This document shows, piece by piece, positions 34,517 through 43,187 of a stretch of DNA of 64,000 nt (within the stretch, counting starts at the first letter, position 1; each line of letters opens with the position of its first letter). Under the pieces are notes generated by a model. It was given only the letters and a program-made list of their open reading frames with translations, made no database searches and was not told the origin of the DNA. The stretch lies in assembly GCF_051388935.1 (NCBI RefSeq), contig NZ_JBPKBI010000001.1:372001-436000 (forward strand). The letters are read 5' to 3'. Origin of the DNA: Yinghuangia sp035454725. Its GTDB lineage: Bacteria; Actinomycetota; Actinomycetes; Streptomycetales; Streptomycetaceae. A program made the translations under genes and the position numbers.

Positions 34517-34879
34517 TCAGTAGACGAGCGCCTGCGTGTCCTCGGCCAGGGCCTCCTGGACGAAGACCTGCGCGCCCGCGATGCGCACGCCCGGGATCAC
34601 GTCGTCGCCGGTGATCTCCCGCCGTGCGGCGCACTGCGTGCACAAGGTCACCTTGCCGCCCGCGAGGATCGCCTCCAGCAGGTCGGTCAGCGGCGCCGCC
34701 TCCGGCAGCGTGAACTCCGCCGCGCGGCCGGGCAGGGCGAACCACGCGGATTCCCCGGTCAGCCACAGGGACACGTCGACGCCGCCTGCGACCGCGACGG
34801 CCGCGACCGTGAACGCCTGCGAGCAGCGTTCGGGAGCATCGAGGCCCGCCGTCACCTTCACCACGAGAGAGCGCTTCAT
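34517..34879 (-). CDS. DsrE/DsrF-like protein
   Basis: A 120-residue protein with the DsrE fold: a start MKRSLVVKVTAG, a central segment SLWLTGESAWFALPG and the Cys-containing stretch KVTLCTQCAARRE near residue 80. Proteins of this fold pass sulfur or sense redox state through such Cys residues; here the pair CTQC suggests metal binding or a disulfide. It is convergent with the DUF3099 gene, 1 base apart. Its place next to sulfur genes fits but does not prove a sulfur role. Confidence 0.8.
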   Translation of the reverse strand: MKRSLVVKVTAGLDAPERCSQAFTVAAVAVAGGVDVSLWLTGESAWFALPGRAAEFTLPEAAPLTDLLEAILAGGKVTLCTQCAARREITGDDVIPGVRIAGAQVFVQEALAEDTQALVY

Positions 34880-35017
34880 CCGGTCCACGGTAGTGCGCGG
34901 CGCGAGGTGGGTGTCGTGCGCCACCCTGCCGCCTTCCGTGCCGTGTGCCGGTCGTACACTGATCGGGATTTTGGCCCGGATCGCGGAACGCGCGGCATTC
35001 GCACGAGGAGCACCAAG

Positions 35018-35116
35018 GTGCACGTCTTCTTCATCACGCTGCTGGTCGTGGTCGGCATCATGGTCGCCTGGTTCGCGGCGCTGACCGTCGCGAAGCTCTA
35101 CAAGGGCCAGAGCTGA
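35018..35116 (+). CDS. 32-residue single-pass membrane peptide
   Basis: A very small protein that is almost entirely one hydrophobic helix (FFITLLVVVGIMVAWFAALT) with a short basic end (AKLYKGQS). The GTG at 35018 has an excellent ribosome site, GAGGAG, 7 bases upstream, and a -10-like TACACT lies further upstream (34955-34960). The strong signals and natural membrane-helix design argue for a real gene. Possibly a regulatory subunit of a larger membrane complex; no family recognised. Confidence 0.65.
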   Translation: MHVFFITLLVVVGIMVAWFAALTVAKLYKGQS

Positions 35117-35174
35117 CCCTCGGCGACCCGCTAGGCTCGGAGCCGCCCGAGTTCCCCGTACCAGGCCGGATGAC

Positions 35175-35687
35175 ATGATCGAAATTCCGGACGACATGCA
35201 CCCCGACGTCGTCCCGCTCGCGTTCCTCCTCGGCACGTGGGAAGGCGTCGGCGTCGGCGACTACCCGACGATCGAGGCCTTCCGCTTCGGCCAGCAGGTC
35301 ACCTTCACGCAGGACGGACGGCCTTTCCTGGCGTACACGTCGCGCACGTGGCTGCTCGACGACGAGGGCAACCGGGTGCGTCCGCTCGCGACGGAGACCG
35401 GCTACTGGAAGTCGAAGCTGGACGGCAGTGTCGAGGTGACGCTCGCGCACCCGACCGGCATCGTCGAGATCTGGCTCGGCGAGACGAACAACGGCCGCGT
35501 GGAGATCCGCACCGACGTGGTCGCCCGTACCGTCGACGCCAAGGAGTACACCGCGGGGCACCGGCTCTACGGCCTGGTCAAGGGCGAGCTGATGTACGCG
35601 TACGACATGGCCGCGATGGGCCACCCCCTCCAGGCGCACACGTCCGCGCAGCTCAAGCCGGTCGGCGCGGACATCGCAGCGGAGTAG
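35175..35687 (+). CDS. nitrobindin-like heme-binding beta-barrel protein (FABP/DUF1794)
   Basis: A 170-residue beta-barrel protein. LLGTWEGVGVGDYPTIEAF near residue 18 is the G-x-W-x-G-x-G signature of nitrobindins. The likely proximal His is in the C-terminal segment (SAQLKPVG, preceded by MGHPLQAHT). Bacterial nitrobindins bind ferric heme and turn peroxynitrite into nitrate. The protein is cytoplasmic, with no signal peptide. The stop is 15 bases from the end of the convergent LCP gene. Confidence 0.88.
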   Translation: MIEIPDDMHPDVVPLAFLLGTWEGVGVGDYPTIEAFRFGQQVTFTQDGRPFLAYTSRTWLLDDEGNRVRPLATETGYWKSKLDGSVEVTLAHPTGIVEIWLGETNNGRVEIRTDVVARTVDAKEYTAGHRLYGLVKGELMYAYDMAAMGHPLQAHTSAQLKPVGADIAAE

Positions 35688-35702
35688 TCGGGAGCCCGGC
35701 GG

Positions 35703-37025
35703 TCAGTCCGCGGTCAGGGGCGTCTCCGAGTACGGATATGTCCGGGCATAGACGTCCATGGTGTCCGCGCGCAGGTTCTCCCACAGGAACGCCGACTGCT
35801 CGGGCGCGAGGATGACCGCCTCCTGGCCGTCGATGTTGCGGAACTCGGAGACCGGCGCGGTCATGAAGCGCACGTCGTCGCCGCGCAGGTTGCGCAGTCC
35901 CCACACGAGGTCGCGCAGATCGTCGTTGGAGAGCCGGTCGTCGACGCTGATCGCGCCGGTCAGCGCGTCGAGCAGGTCGGGCAGGTCGAGCGGGTCGTCG
36001 AGCAGCCCCCCGGCGAGCAGTTTCTCGAACACCGCGCGCATGAACGTGTGTTGGCGCTCGACGCGGTCGAGGTCGCCGCGCGGGAGGCCTTTGCGCTCGC
36101 GCACGTACTCCAGCGCCTCGGCACCGTTCATGTGGTGCTTTCCGGCAGCCCAGGCGCGGCCGTCCTCGCTCGCCGGAAGATCCTCATCGACCACCACCTC
36201 GACCCCGCCGAGGGCGTCGGTCAGCCGCTTGAAGCCCTCCCAGTCGATCGCCGCGAAGTGGTCGACGCGTATGTCGGTCAGCCGCTGCACGGTGTCGATC
36301 AGCAACGGCGGCCCGCCCCACGAGAAAGCGGCGTTCACCTTGGCGTCGCCCCGGCCGGGGACGGCGACCCACGCGTCGCGCGGGATCGAGACGATGTACG
36401 CCTGCCGCCGGTCGGCCGACAGGTGGAGCAGCATCGTCGCGTCGCTGCGCTGCATGCCCTCCTGCCACAGCGGGGCCTTCGCGTCGCGTCCCGTGGTGGG
36501 CATGTCGGACCGCGAATCCAGGCCCACCAGAACGAAGTTGGTGCCCTTGCCGCGCGGCGGCTGCTGTGCGACAGGGATGTTAGGGAAGGCGTTCTCGATG
36601 CGGTCGACCTTGCCAGCGTAGTGGTCGATGAACCACCACACTCCGACGGCCGCCACCAGGACCATCGAGAGCAGCATCACCAGCATGGCGGTGAGGGCGG
36701 TCCGTACGCGCCGTCGCCGTCGCCGCTGACGCAGACCCGGCGGCGGGGTTTCGCCCCCGCCGGCGTCCGAGCCGTCCGCGCTGCCGTCCCCGTCTTGGGC
36801 CTCGTCTGCGGTCTCGTCTGCTGTCTCGTCCTGGCCCCGGTCCTCGCCGCCGTCGACCGCCGGGGTGTCGACGCGGCTCCCGTCCCGGAAATCCTCTTCG
36901 TCGATGCGCAGGCCCAAGGTGTCCGCGTGGTCGCGCCCGGCGTCGGCGCCCCCCGCGCCGTCCCCACCACCCGTGCCGCCCGATATGGCCCCCGCCTGGG
37001 ACCCTTCGTCGTCCACGAGGGGCAT
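35703..37025 (-). CDS. LytR-CpsA-Psr (LCP) family cell-wall ligase
   Basis: A 440-residue protein. About 100 acidic, Gly/Asp-rich cytoplasmic residues and a poly-Arg patch precede one membrane helix (ALTAMLVMLLSMVLVAAVGV). The outer LCP domain shows the expected motifs: VLVGLDSRSDM, RSDATMLLHLSADRR, VSIPRDAWVAVP and, near the end, EALEYVRERKGLPRGDLDRV with the catalytic Arg residues. LCP enzymes transfer polyprenyl-linked polymers (teichoic-type acids, arabinogalactan or capsule) onto peptidoglycan. It diverges from nur, 65 bases away. Confidence 0.9.
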   Translation of the reverse strand: MPLVDDEGSQAGAISGGTGGGDGAGGADAGRDHADTLGLRIDEEDFRDGSRVDTPAVDGGEDRGQDETADETADEAQDGDGSADGSDAGGGETPPPGLRQRRRRRRVRTALTAMLVMLLSMVLVAAVGVWWFIDHYAGKVDRIENAFPNIPVAQQPPRGKGTNFVLVGLDSRSDMPTTGRDAKAPLWQEGMQRSDATMLLHLSADRRQAYIVSIPRDAWVAVPGRGDAKVNAAFSWGGPPLLIDTVQRLTDIRVDHFAAIDWEGFKRLTDALGGVEVVVDEDLPASEDGRAWAAGKHHMNGAEALEYVRERKGLPRGDLDRVERQHTFMRAVFEKLLAGGLLDDPLDLPDLLDALTGAISVDDRLSNDDLRDLVWGLRNLRGDDVRFMTAPVSEFRNIDGQEAVILAPEQSAFLWENLRADTMDVYARTYPYSETPLTAD

Positions 37026-37090
37026 TCTGTCCCGGCGGAACGGCTCCCACGCGGGAATACGCCGAAGCGTGAGGCGCCTAGAATCGGACG

Positions 37091-37555
37091 GTGACCACCG
37101 ACTGGAAGCGCGAGCTGCGCGACAAGGGGTATCGGCTGACGCCCCAGCGCCAACTGGTGTTGGAGGCGGTGACGAAGCTCGGCCATGCGACGCCGGACGA
37201 AATCCTGACCGAGATCCACAAAACGGCCAGCGGGATCAACATCTCGACGGTCTACCGCACGCTCGAACTGCTCGAACAACTTGAGCTGGTCAAGCATGCG
37301 CACCTCGGGCACGGTGCGCCCACGTACCATCCGGCCGGCCGCAGCGACCACCTGCACCTCGTGTGCCGCGACTGCGACAGCGTCACCGAGGTCGAGGTCG
37401 GGCTCGCCGAGCCCCTCGCGCACACCGTCGAGTCGCGGTTCGGCTTCGACATCGACCTGCACCACTTCGCGATCTTCGGTCGCTGCGGCGCCTGCACGGC
37501 CGCGCGGGCCGGCAAGGCGGCGGGCTCGCCGTCGTCCACCGCGCGGGGTACGTAG
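37091..37555 (+). CDS. nur: Fur-family regulator, Nur-type (nickel)
   Basis: A 154-residue Fur-family repressor. The winged helix (RLTPQRQLVLEAVTKLGHAT, SGINISTVYRTLELLEQLEL) is followed by metal-binding residues in HAHLGHGAPTYH, HLHLVCRDC and, at the end, CGACTAAR. The segment KTASGINISTVYRTLELLE and the His-rich HLGHGAPTYH match streptomycete Nur, which represses nickel uptake and the iron superoxide dismutase in response to Ni. The GTG at 37091 lies 6 bases after TAGAAT (37079-37084), so it is probably leaderless. Position before ygfZ agrees with the nur locus as I recall it. Confidence 0.88.
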   Translation: MTTDWKRELRDKGYRLTPQRQLVLEAVTKLGHATPDEILTEIHKTASGINISTVYRTLELLEQLELVKHAHLGHGAPTYHPAGRSDHLHLVCRDCDSVTEVEVGLAEPLAHTVESRFGFDIDLHHFAIFGRCGACTAARAGKAAGSPSSTARGT

Positions 37556-37565
37556 GCTGGTCGCC

Positions 37566-38549
37566 ATGGCCACCAGTCAACAGTCGTCCTCCGTTTCGCC
37601 CAGCCCGTTGTTGTCGCTGCCCGGCGCGGTCGCCGCCGAGGCGCCTGACGAAGATGTCGCCGCGCACTACGGAGACCCGCTGCGTGAACAGCGCCGGCTC
37701 GTCGAAGGCCGCGGTTTCGTCGACCTGTCGCACCGAGGCGTGGTCCGGGTCTCCGGACCCGACCGTCTCTCGTGGCTTCACTCGCTGACCACCCAGCACC
37801 TGACCGACCTGAAGCCGGGCGAGGCGACGACCACCCTCGTGCTGAGCCCGCACGGCCACATCGAGCACGCGATGTACGCCGTCGACGACGGCGAGGCGCT
37901 GTGGGCGCACGTCGAGCCGGGCACCGCGCCCGCGCTCGTCGCGTTCCTCGACCGGATGCGCTTCCTGTTGCGCGTCGAGATCGAGGACGCCACGGACGCC
38001 TACGCGGTGGTCTTCGAGCCGGTCCCCGAGCCGCTGCCCGACACCGCCGGGGCTCCCGTCGCCCGCGTGACCGGCGAGGGCCGCGAGCTGTTCCTGCCGC
38101 GCGAACGCCTCGCCGCTTTCGGCGCCGAGCACGCGGACCCGGCGGGGGTGTGGGCGTACGAGGCCCTGCGCATCGCCGCGCACCGCCCCCGGGTGGGGAA
38201 CGAGACCGACCACCGCACGATCGTGCACGAGGTCGGCTGGATCGACACCGCGGTGCACCTGCACAAGGGCTGCTACCGGGGCCAGGAGACGGTCGCGCGC
38301 GTGCACAACCTCGGGCGCCCGCCGCGCCGGCTGGTGTTCCTGCACGTCGACGGCACCGAGGAGAAGCTCCCGGCGACCGGCGCCCCGGTCGAACTCGACG
38401 GCCGCCAGGTCGGGTTCGTCACCAGCGCGGCCCGCCACCACGAGCTGGGCACCATCGCGCTCGCGCTGGTCAAGCGCAACACCGCGGTCGACGCCGTGCT
38501 GCTCGCGGACGGTGTTCCCGCGTCGCAGGAGGTCGTCGTCCCGGCGTGA
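37566..38549 (+). CDS. ygfZ: YgfZ/GcvT-like folate-binding iron-sulfur cluster protein
   Basis: A 327-residue protein of the YgfZ (COG0354) family. The diagnostic motif K-G-C-Y-x-G-Q-E is present as KGCYRGQETVARVH. The fold is like GcvT (VDLSHRGVVRVSGPDRLSWL near residue 51). YgfZ helps assemble or repair certain iron-sulfur enzymes with tetrahydrofolate. The ATG at 37566 lies 7 bases after TAGGCT, so it may be leaderless with its own promoter at the end of nur. Confidence 0.92.
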   Translation: MATSQQSSSVSPSPLLSLPGAVAAEAPDEDVAAHYGDPLREQRRLVEGRGFVDLSHRGVVRVSGPDRLSWLHSLTTQHLTDLKPGEATTTLVLSPHGHIEHAMYAVDDGEALWAHVEPGTAPALVAFLDRMRFLLRVEIEDATDAYAVVFEPVPEPLPDTAGAPVARVTGEGRELFLPRERLAAFGAEHADPAGVWAYEALRIAAHRPRVGNETDHRTIVHEVGWIDTAVHLHKGCYRGQETVARVHNLGRPPRRLVFLHVDGTEEKLPATGAPVELDGRQVGFVTSAARHHELGTIALALVKRNTAVDAVLLADGVPASQEVVVPA

Positions 38550-38555
38550 CGCGCG

Positions 38556-38744
38556 TCAGGGCAGACGGCGCCGGTTGATGTTGCGGATGCGGCGGCGCTG
38601 GGACTTGTCGAGTGTCAGCCACGCGACGACCGGCGCCCCGACCAGCGCGGCGAAAACCAGCCAGCCGATCCAGCCGGGGAGGACCCACACGGCGATGATG
38701 CCGAGGACGATCCCGGCGGCGATGTACGGGCCGCGGTTGGACAT
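38556..38744 (-). CDS. small two-helix membrane protein
   Basis: A 62-residue protein with two hydrophobic segments (YIAAGIVLGIIAVWVLPG and WIGWLVFAALVGAPVVAW) and a basic tail (QRRRIRNINRRRLP). It is convergent with ygfZ, 6 bases apart. Function unknown; similar small proteins occur beside ygfZ in related genomes as far as I recall. Confidence 0.7.
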   Translation of the reverse strand: MSNRGPYIAAGIVLGIIAVWVLPGWIGWLVFAALVGAPVVAWLTLDKSQRRRIRNINRRRLP

Positions 38745-38852
38745 GGCGTACCCCCTTGCATAGGCCTCGTCCGTCCATTGTCCGCCGCCGCGGCCCTGCG
38801 GCCCAGGGGGATAACCCCCGAACGGGTGGCGGCGGATGCCGAGCGGTGGCCG

Positions 38853-39278
38853 CTACATGTCGATGACGAGGGTGATCGGCCCGTCGTTGACGAGCGCGAC
38901 CTTCATGTCGGCGCCGAACCTGCCGGTCTCGACGTGTGCGCCCAGCGCCCGCAGCGCGGTGACGACCGCGTCGACCATCGGCTCGGCGACCTCGCCCGGG
39001 GCCGCCGCGTTCCAGGTGGGCCGGCGCCCTTTGCGCGCGTCGCCGTACAGCGTGAACTGGCTGATGACCAGCAGCGGGGCGCCGAGGTCGGAGCACGACT
39101 TCTCGCCGTCCAGAATGCGCAGGCTCCACAGCTTCGCGGCGAGGCGTTCGGCCTGTTCGGCGGTGTCGTCGTGGGTCACCCCGACGAGCACGCACAGGCC
39201 CGGCCCCAGGATCGACCCGACGGTCTCGCCGCCCACGGTCACGGACGCTTCCGACACTCGCTGCACGACTGCTCGCAT
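38853..39278 (-). CDS. dtd: D-aminoacyl-tRNA deacylase
   Basis: A 141-residue Dtd. The start MRAVVQRVSEASVTVGG, the catalytic SQFTLYGD motif and the closing GPITLVIDM (with the Gly-cisPro-type proofreading loop of the family) are all seen. It removes D-amino acids and glycine wrongly attached to tRNA. The ATG is at 39278. It diverges from rsiG. Confidence 0.95.
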   Translation of the reverse strand: MRAVVQRVSEASVTVGGETVGSILGPGLCVLVGVTHDDTAEQAERLAAKLWSLRILDGEKSCSDLGAPLLVISQFTLYGDARKGRRPTWNAAAPGEVAEPMVDAVVTALRALGAHVETGRFGADMKVALVNDGPITLVIDM

Positions 39279-39385
39279 GCCGCCATTCTCCCCGGCGTGC
39301 GGGGGTGCGCGTGCCGGGGACCCGTCCGGGGCGATTGGCCTGCGCGGGCACGCGCCGCCGTCTACTCCGTGGCACGATGCCTGCC

Positions 39386-39961
39386 ATGGCAGATCCGCTG
39401 AAGCCGTCCCCGCCGCAGGCCCAGGGGCCGCAGGGCCCCGGCCCGGACGCCCGCGTTCCGGGCGACGCCGCCGTACGCGCCCTCGACTTGGAGGCCGTGC
39501 GCAATCTTCGGCGGGCGGCTCAGCGCGAGGAGAGCGACCTGTCGTATCTGCGCCGTCTGCTGCACGGCCGCATCGACATCCTCCGTGCCGAGCTCGGCCG
39601 CCGTGCCGCCGACCCCGCGGACGCCGGCACTCCGGCGCCCGTCGTCCAGCAGTTGTCCGAGATCCTGTCCGAACGCCGCGGTCCGGCACGCGGGTCGCGG
39701 CACGTGTCCGTGCATCCGCCGCGCACCGAGCGGTACCGCACACGCATCGAACGCATGCTTGCCGACGTCGAGTTGTCCGACCTGACCGCACTGGACGATG
39801 CGGAATTGCTCACCGCGATCGATGACTTGACCGATTATGAGCACGAAGTGTCCGCGCGCCGACTGGAGTTGCAGCGTGAGACCGATCTCTGCGGGCAGGA
39901 GATCGCCCGCCGGTACCGCGAGGGCGAGGCCAGGGTGGACGACCTGCTCTCCGAGAATTGA
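39386..39961 (+). CDS. rsiG: RsiG, c-di-GMP-responsive anti-sigma factor for WhiG
   Basis: A 191-residue coiled-coil protein. RsiG (formerly AmfC) binds c-di-GMP through two E(X)3S(X)2R(X)3Q(X)3D motifs on antiparallel helices and, with the ligand, sequesters the sporulation sigma factor WhiG. The second motif is perfect (Glu152, Ser156, Arg159, Gln163, Asp167). The first has Glu49, Ser53, Arg56 and Asp64 but His60 instead of Gln. The start at ATG 39386 (MADPLKPSPP) or 39377 is not certain, as no strong ribosome site is visible. It points to sporulation controlled by c-di-GMP. Confidence 0.9.
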   Translation: MADPLKPSPPQAQGPQGPGPDARVPGDAAVRALDLEAVRNLRRAAQREESDLSYLRRLLHGRIDILRAELGRRAADPADAGTPAPVVQQLSEILSERRGPARGSRHVSVHPPRTERYRTRIERMLADVELSDLTALDDAELLTAIDDLTDYEHEVSARRLELQRETDLCGQEIARRYREGEARVDDLLSEN

Positions 39962-40041
39962 TCGGAGTCGACCGCTCCCGTCCGCTCTTGTTCGACCACC
40001 GTCGCGAACAGCCCCGGAAACGCCCAGGAAAGCAGCCCGCC

Positions 40042-40989
40042 ATGACCCCTCCCTCGCCGGTTCTGGCCGAAGTCGTCCGGTCCGGCTTCGTGGAGGGGCG
40101 GCACCGGGGTGCGCTGGTCGCACTCGACGCGGACGGCTCGATCGCCTTCTCGATGGGCGACGTCACACGGCCGGTCTTTCTGCGTTCGGCCGCCAAGCCG
40201 GCCCAGGCCGTGGCCGCGCTGCGGGCCGGGCTCGACCTCGACGGGGAGCTCCTGGCCCTGGCCGCGGCGAGCCATTCGGGTGAACCTTTCCATCTGGAAG
40301 GGGTACGCAGAATTCTCCTTCGCGCGGGCCTCACCCCCGCCGCGCTGCACACGCCCCCGCAGTACCCACTGGGCGAACGCGCGTACGACGACTATCTCCG
40401 CGCCGGAGGGTGCCCCGACCGCGTGGTGATGAACTGCTCGGGCAAACACGCGGCGTGGCTCGCGGCATGTGCGACCAACGGCTGGGACACCGCGACGTAC
40501 CTCGAACCGGCCCATCCGATCCAGCAGTTGGTCCTGCGCACCGTCGAGGACCTGGCCGACGAGCGCATGAGCCACCTCGGCGTCGACGGATGCGGCGCCC
40601 CGGTCCCCGCGATCGGACTCGTCGGGCTCGCCCGCCTGTTCCGCGCGCTGGCCGACCCCTGCGCGGGAACGCCGCAGTTCCGGGTCGCCGCAGCGATGCG
40701 CGCGTACCCCGAGTACGTCGCCGGCTCCGGCCGCGTCGACACGCTCCTCATGCGGGCGGTGCCGGGGCTGATCGCGAAGATGGGCGCGGAGGCCGTCCAA
40801 GGCGTCGCACTCGCGGACGGACGCGCGGTCGCCTTCAAGGTCGACGACGGCTCGGTGCGCACATTGGCCCCGATCGTCGTCGCGGCCCTGCGCCGCCTCG
40901 GCGTCGACGCGCCGGAGCTCGACGGGATCGCCGAGGTCGTCCTGACCGGCGGCGGACGCCCGGTGGGCGTGATCCGCGCGGCGTTCTGA
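40042..40989 (+). CDS. L-asparaginase II-type (Rhizobium etli-like) protein
   Basis: A 315-residue protein of the asparaginase family unrelated to E. coli AnsA/B, known from R. etli AnsA. Conserved pieces are VEGRHRGALVALDADG, FLRSAAKPAQAVAAL, MNCSGKHAAWLAAC and GVDGCGAPVPA, including the Ser-x-Ala-Lys and Cys/Lys residues used in catalysis. It converts asparagine to aspartate and ammonia in the cytoplasm. The ATG at 40042 lies about 80 bases after rsiG on the same strand. Confidence 0.85.
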   Translation: MTPPSPVLAEVVRSGFVEGRHRGALVALDADGSIAFSMGDVTRPVFLRSAAKPAQAVAALRAGLDLDGELLALAAASHSGEPFHLEGVRRILLRAGLTPAALHTPPQYPLGERAYDDYLRAGGCPDRVVMNCSGKHAAWLAACATNGWDTATYLEPAHPIQQLVLRTVEDLADERMSHLGVDGCGAPVPAIGLVGLARLFRALADPCAGTPQFRVAAAMRAYPEYVAGSGRVDTLLMRAVPGLIAKMGAEAVQGVALADGRAVAFKVDDGSVRTLAPIVVAALRRLGVDAPELDGIAEVVLTGGGRPVGVIRAAF

Positions 40990-41103
40990 GGCCCGCGCAC
41001 CGGGGCATGTGCCGCCCCGGCGGGACCCGTGGTCGCTCCGGCGGGCGCCGAATCCCGCTGCGCCGCGTCGCTCAGGACTTGCCACCCCGAGGCTTGGGGC
41101 GCC

Positions 41104-41559
41104 TCACGGACTCGTCTGCAACTGCGCCTGCTCCGCCTCACGCGCCACACGAGCGTCGTACGCGGCCCGTGCCGCCGCGACCTTCGCCTGGTTCGCCTCG
41201 GTCCAGGTGACCAGGGCCTGGATCGTGTCGTGCAGCGTCATGCCGAGCGGCGTGAGCGCGTAGTCGACGCGCGGCGGCACGACGGGGTGGACCGTCCGCT
41301 CCACCAGCCCGTCGCGTTCGAGCTGACGCAACGTCACGGTCAGCATGCGCTGGCTGATGCCGTCGATCTTGCGGCGCAACTCCGTGAAGCGGAGCGTGCG
41401 TTGGTCGAGCAGGGCGATCACCAGCAGCGACCACTTGTCGGCCACCCGGTCGAGGATCTGCCGCACCTCGCAGTCCTCGCGCGTGTCCCACTGGTGTGCG
41501 TCGTAGTCGCGGCCGGTTCCGTCGCAGTAACTGTGTGACTTCGAAGTGCCTTCTTCCAT
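41104..41559 (-). CDS. HxlR-family regulator
   Basis: A 151-residue winged helix-turn-helix protein. EVRQILDRVADKWSLLVIAL, RFTELRRKIDGISQRMLTVT and LRQLERDGLVERTVHPVVPP are the standard HxlR pattern; a Cys in the N-terminal part (EDCEV) may sense electrophiles or redox change. It is transcribed away from the neighbouring MFS exporter gene, 107 bases apart, so it probably represses that exporter. The ATG at 41559 gives a natural N terminus. Confidence 0.88.
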   Translation of the reverse strand: MEEGTSKSHSYCDGTGRDYDAHQWDTREDCEVRQILDRVADKWSLLVIALLDQRTLRFTELRRKIDGISQRMLTVTLRQLERDGLVERTVHPVVPPRVDYALTPLGMTLHDTIQALVTWTEANQAKVAAARAAYDARVAREAEQAQLQTSP

Positions 41560-41666
41560 GTCAGTCGATGGTTCCCGAAGATGCCTGTACGCACAAGAGG
41601 TAACCGTCCCCGGCGGCGCCCCGGGCTCGACGGGCCCATCCGTCCTGTTCTCCGAGGAGCCCCGCC

Positions 41667-43133
41667 ATGTCCGTGCCGACCGCAAACACCGATTCGCCGG
41701 AATCGCCGGCCATCCGGCATCCGGCACCCGCCGACGACCGGATGAGTCCCCGGGCCTGGGGCATCCTGCTCGTTCTCTCCGGGGCCATCTTCCTGGAGGG
41801 CATCGACGTCGCCATGATGGGCGTCGCGCTGCCCGCCATCCAGGACGACCTGGGCATGTCGACGGCGTCGTTGCAGTGGGTGGTGAGCGCGTACGTGCTC
41901 GGCTACGGCGGCTTCATGCTGCTCGGCGGACGTGCCGCCGACCTCCTGGGCCGCCGCCGGATGTTCCTCCTGTGGCTGACCGTCTTCCTGGTCTTCTCGG
42001 GCCTGGGCGGCTTCGCCGACAGCGGCTGGGTCCTGATCCTTTCGCGCTTCGTCACCGGCCTCGCCGCCGCGTTCATGACGCCGGCCGGCCTCTCGATCAT
42101 CACCACGTCCATGCCCGAAGGACCGCAGCGCAACAGGGCGCTGCTCGTGTACGCCGGCATCGCCGCCGCCGGGTTCTCGCTCGGTCTGGTCGTCGGCGGC
42201 CTCCTGACCGGACTGCATTGGCGCTGGGTCTTCTTCGCCCCGGTGATCCTCGCCGCGATCATCCTCGTCGCCGCGCTGCGCCTGCTCCCGCACGAGGAAC
42301 GCCCCGCCCGCGCCTCCGGGTTCGATGTCCTCGGTGCGATCACCATCACTGCCGCGATGCTGCTCCTGGTCACCGCAGTGGTCCGCGCGCCCGAGACGTC
42401 GGCGGCCCGGACCGCGTCGACCTCGGCCGCAGGCCTGCTCGTGCTCGCGGTCTTCGTCGCCGTCGAACGCCGCTCGTCCGCGCCGCTGGTACGCCTCGGC
42501 ATCCTGCGCTCCGCGCCGCTCGTCCGCGCCAACATCGGCGCGGTCGCCCTCGCCGGTTCCTTCGCGGGCTTCCAGTTCATGCTGGTCCAGTACCTCCAGC
42601 ACCTGCGCGGCTGGAGCGCCACCGAGACGGGCCTGGCCATGCTCGTCGTCGGCATCGACGCGGTGCTGGCCCCCGTGCTGACCCCGCGGCTCGTCGCCCG
42701 CTTCGGCAACACGAGGGTCATCGTGGCCGGCTTCGCGTCCGCGTCGGCGACGTACGCCTTCTTCACCGGAATCGGCGCGGACACCGTCTACGCCGCGATG
42801 GTGCCCGCCCTGCTCATGCTCGGTGTCGGCTTCGCCCTGGCGTACGGGCCGCTCACCATCGCCGCGACCGACAACATCGCCGAGGCCGAACAAGGTCTCG
42901 CGGGAGGCCTGTTCAATACCTCGTTCCAATTCGGCACGGCCCTCGGCCTCGCCGTCGCCACCGCCGTCAACATCGCCGCCACCACCTCGGACACCTCCGG
43001 CGGCCTCCTCGACGGTTACCGTGCCGCGTTCGTCGTCCCCCTCGTCACCGCCGCCCTCGGCCTCGTCGTCACTCTCGGCGGTCTTCGCGGTCACCGCGGT
43101 CTCCGCGGTCACCGGGCGGAACACGCGGGATAA
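41667..43133 (+). CDS. MFS drug-type exporter (DHA2, 14 helices)
   Basis: A 488-residue major facilitator protein with 14 predicted helices. The motif-A region GGRAADLLGRRRMFL lies after helix 2, and the start LVLSGAIFLEGIDVAMMGVA has the D-x-x-M/V pattern of DHA2 drug:proton antiporters. Motif C-like FSLGLVVGGLLTG is in helix 5. It probably exports a toxic or self-made compound and is likely regulated by the divergent HxlR protein. Confidence 0.9.
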   Translation: MSVPTANTDSPESPAIRHPAPADDRMSPRAWGILLVLSGAIFLEGIDVAMMGVALPAIQDDLGMSTASLQWVVSAYVLGYGGFMLLGGRAADLLGRRRMFLLWLTVFLVFSGLGGFADSGWVLILSRFVTGLAAAFMTPAGLSIITTSMPEGPQRNRALLVYAGIAAAGFSLGLVVGGLLTGLHWRWVFFAPVILAAIILVAALRLLPHEERPARASGFDVLGAITITAAMLLLVTAVVRAPETSAARTASTSAAGLLVLAVFVAVERRSSAPLVRLGILRSAPLVRANIGAVALAGSFAGFQFMLVQYLQHLRGWSATETGLAMLVVGIDAVLAPVLTPRLVARFGNTRVIVAGFASASATYAFFTGIGADTVYAAMVPALLMLGVGFALAYGPLTIAATDNIAEAEQGLAGGLFNTSFQFGTALGLAVATAVNIAATTSDTSGGLLDGYRAAFVVPLVTAALGLVVTLGGLRGHRGLRGHRAEHAG

Positions 43134-43187
43134 CTCCCGCAAGCGTTGTGCTTGCAATAGTTAGCGCCGAGGGGCACCCTGGTACGC

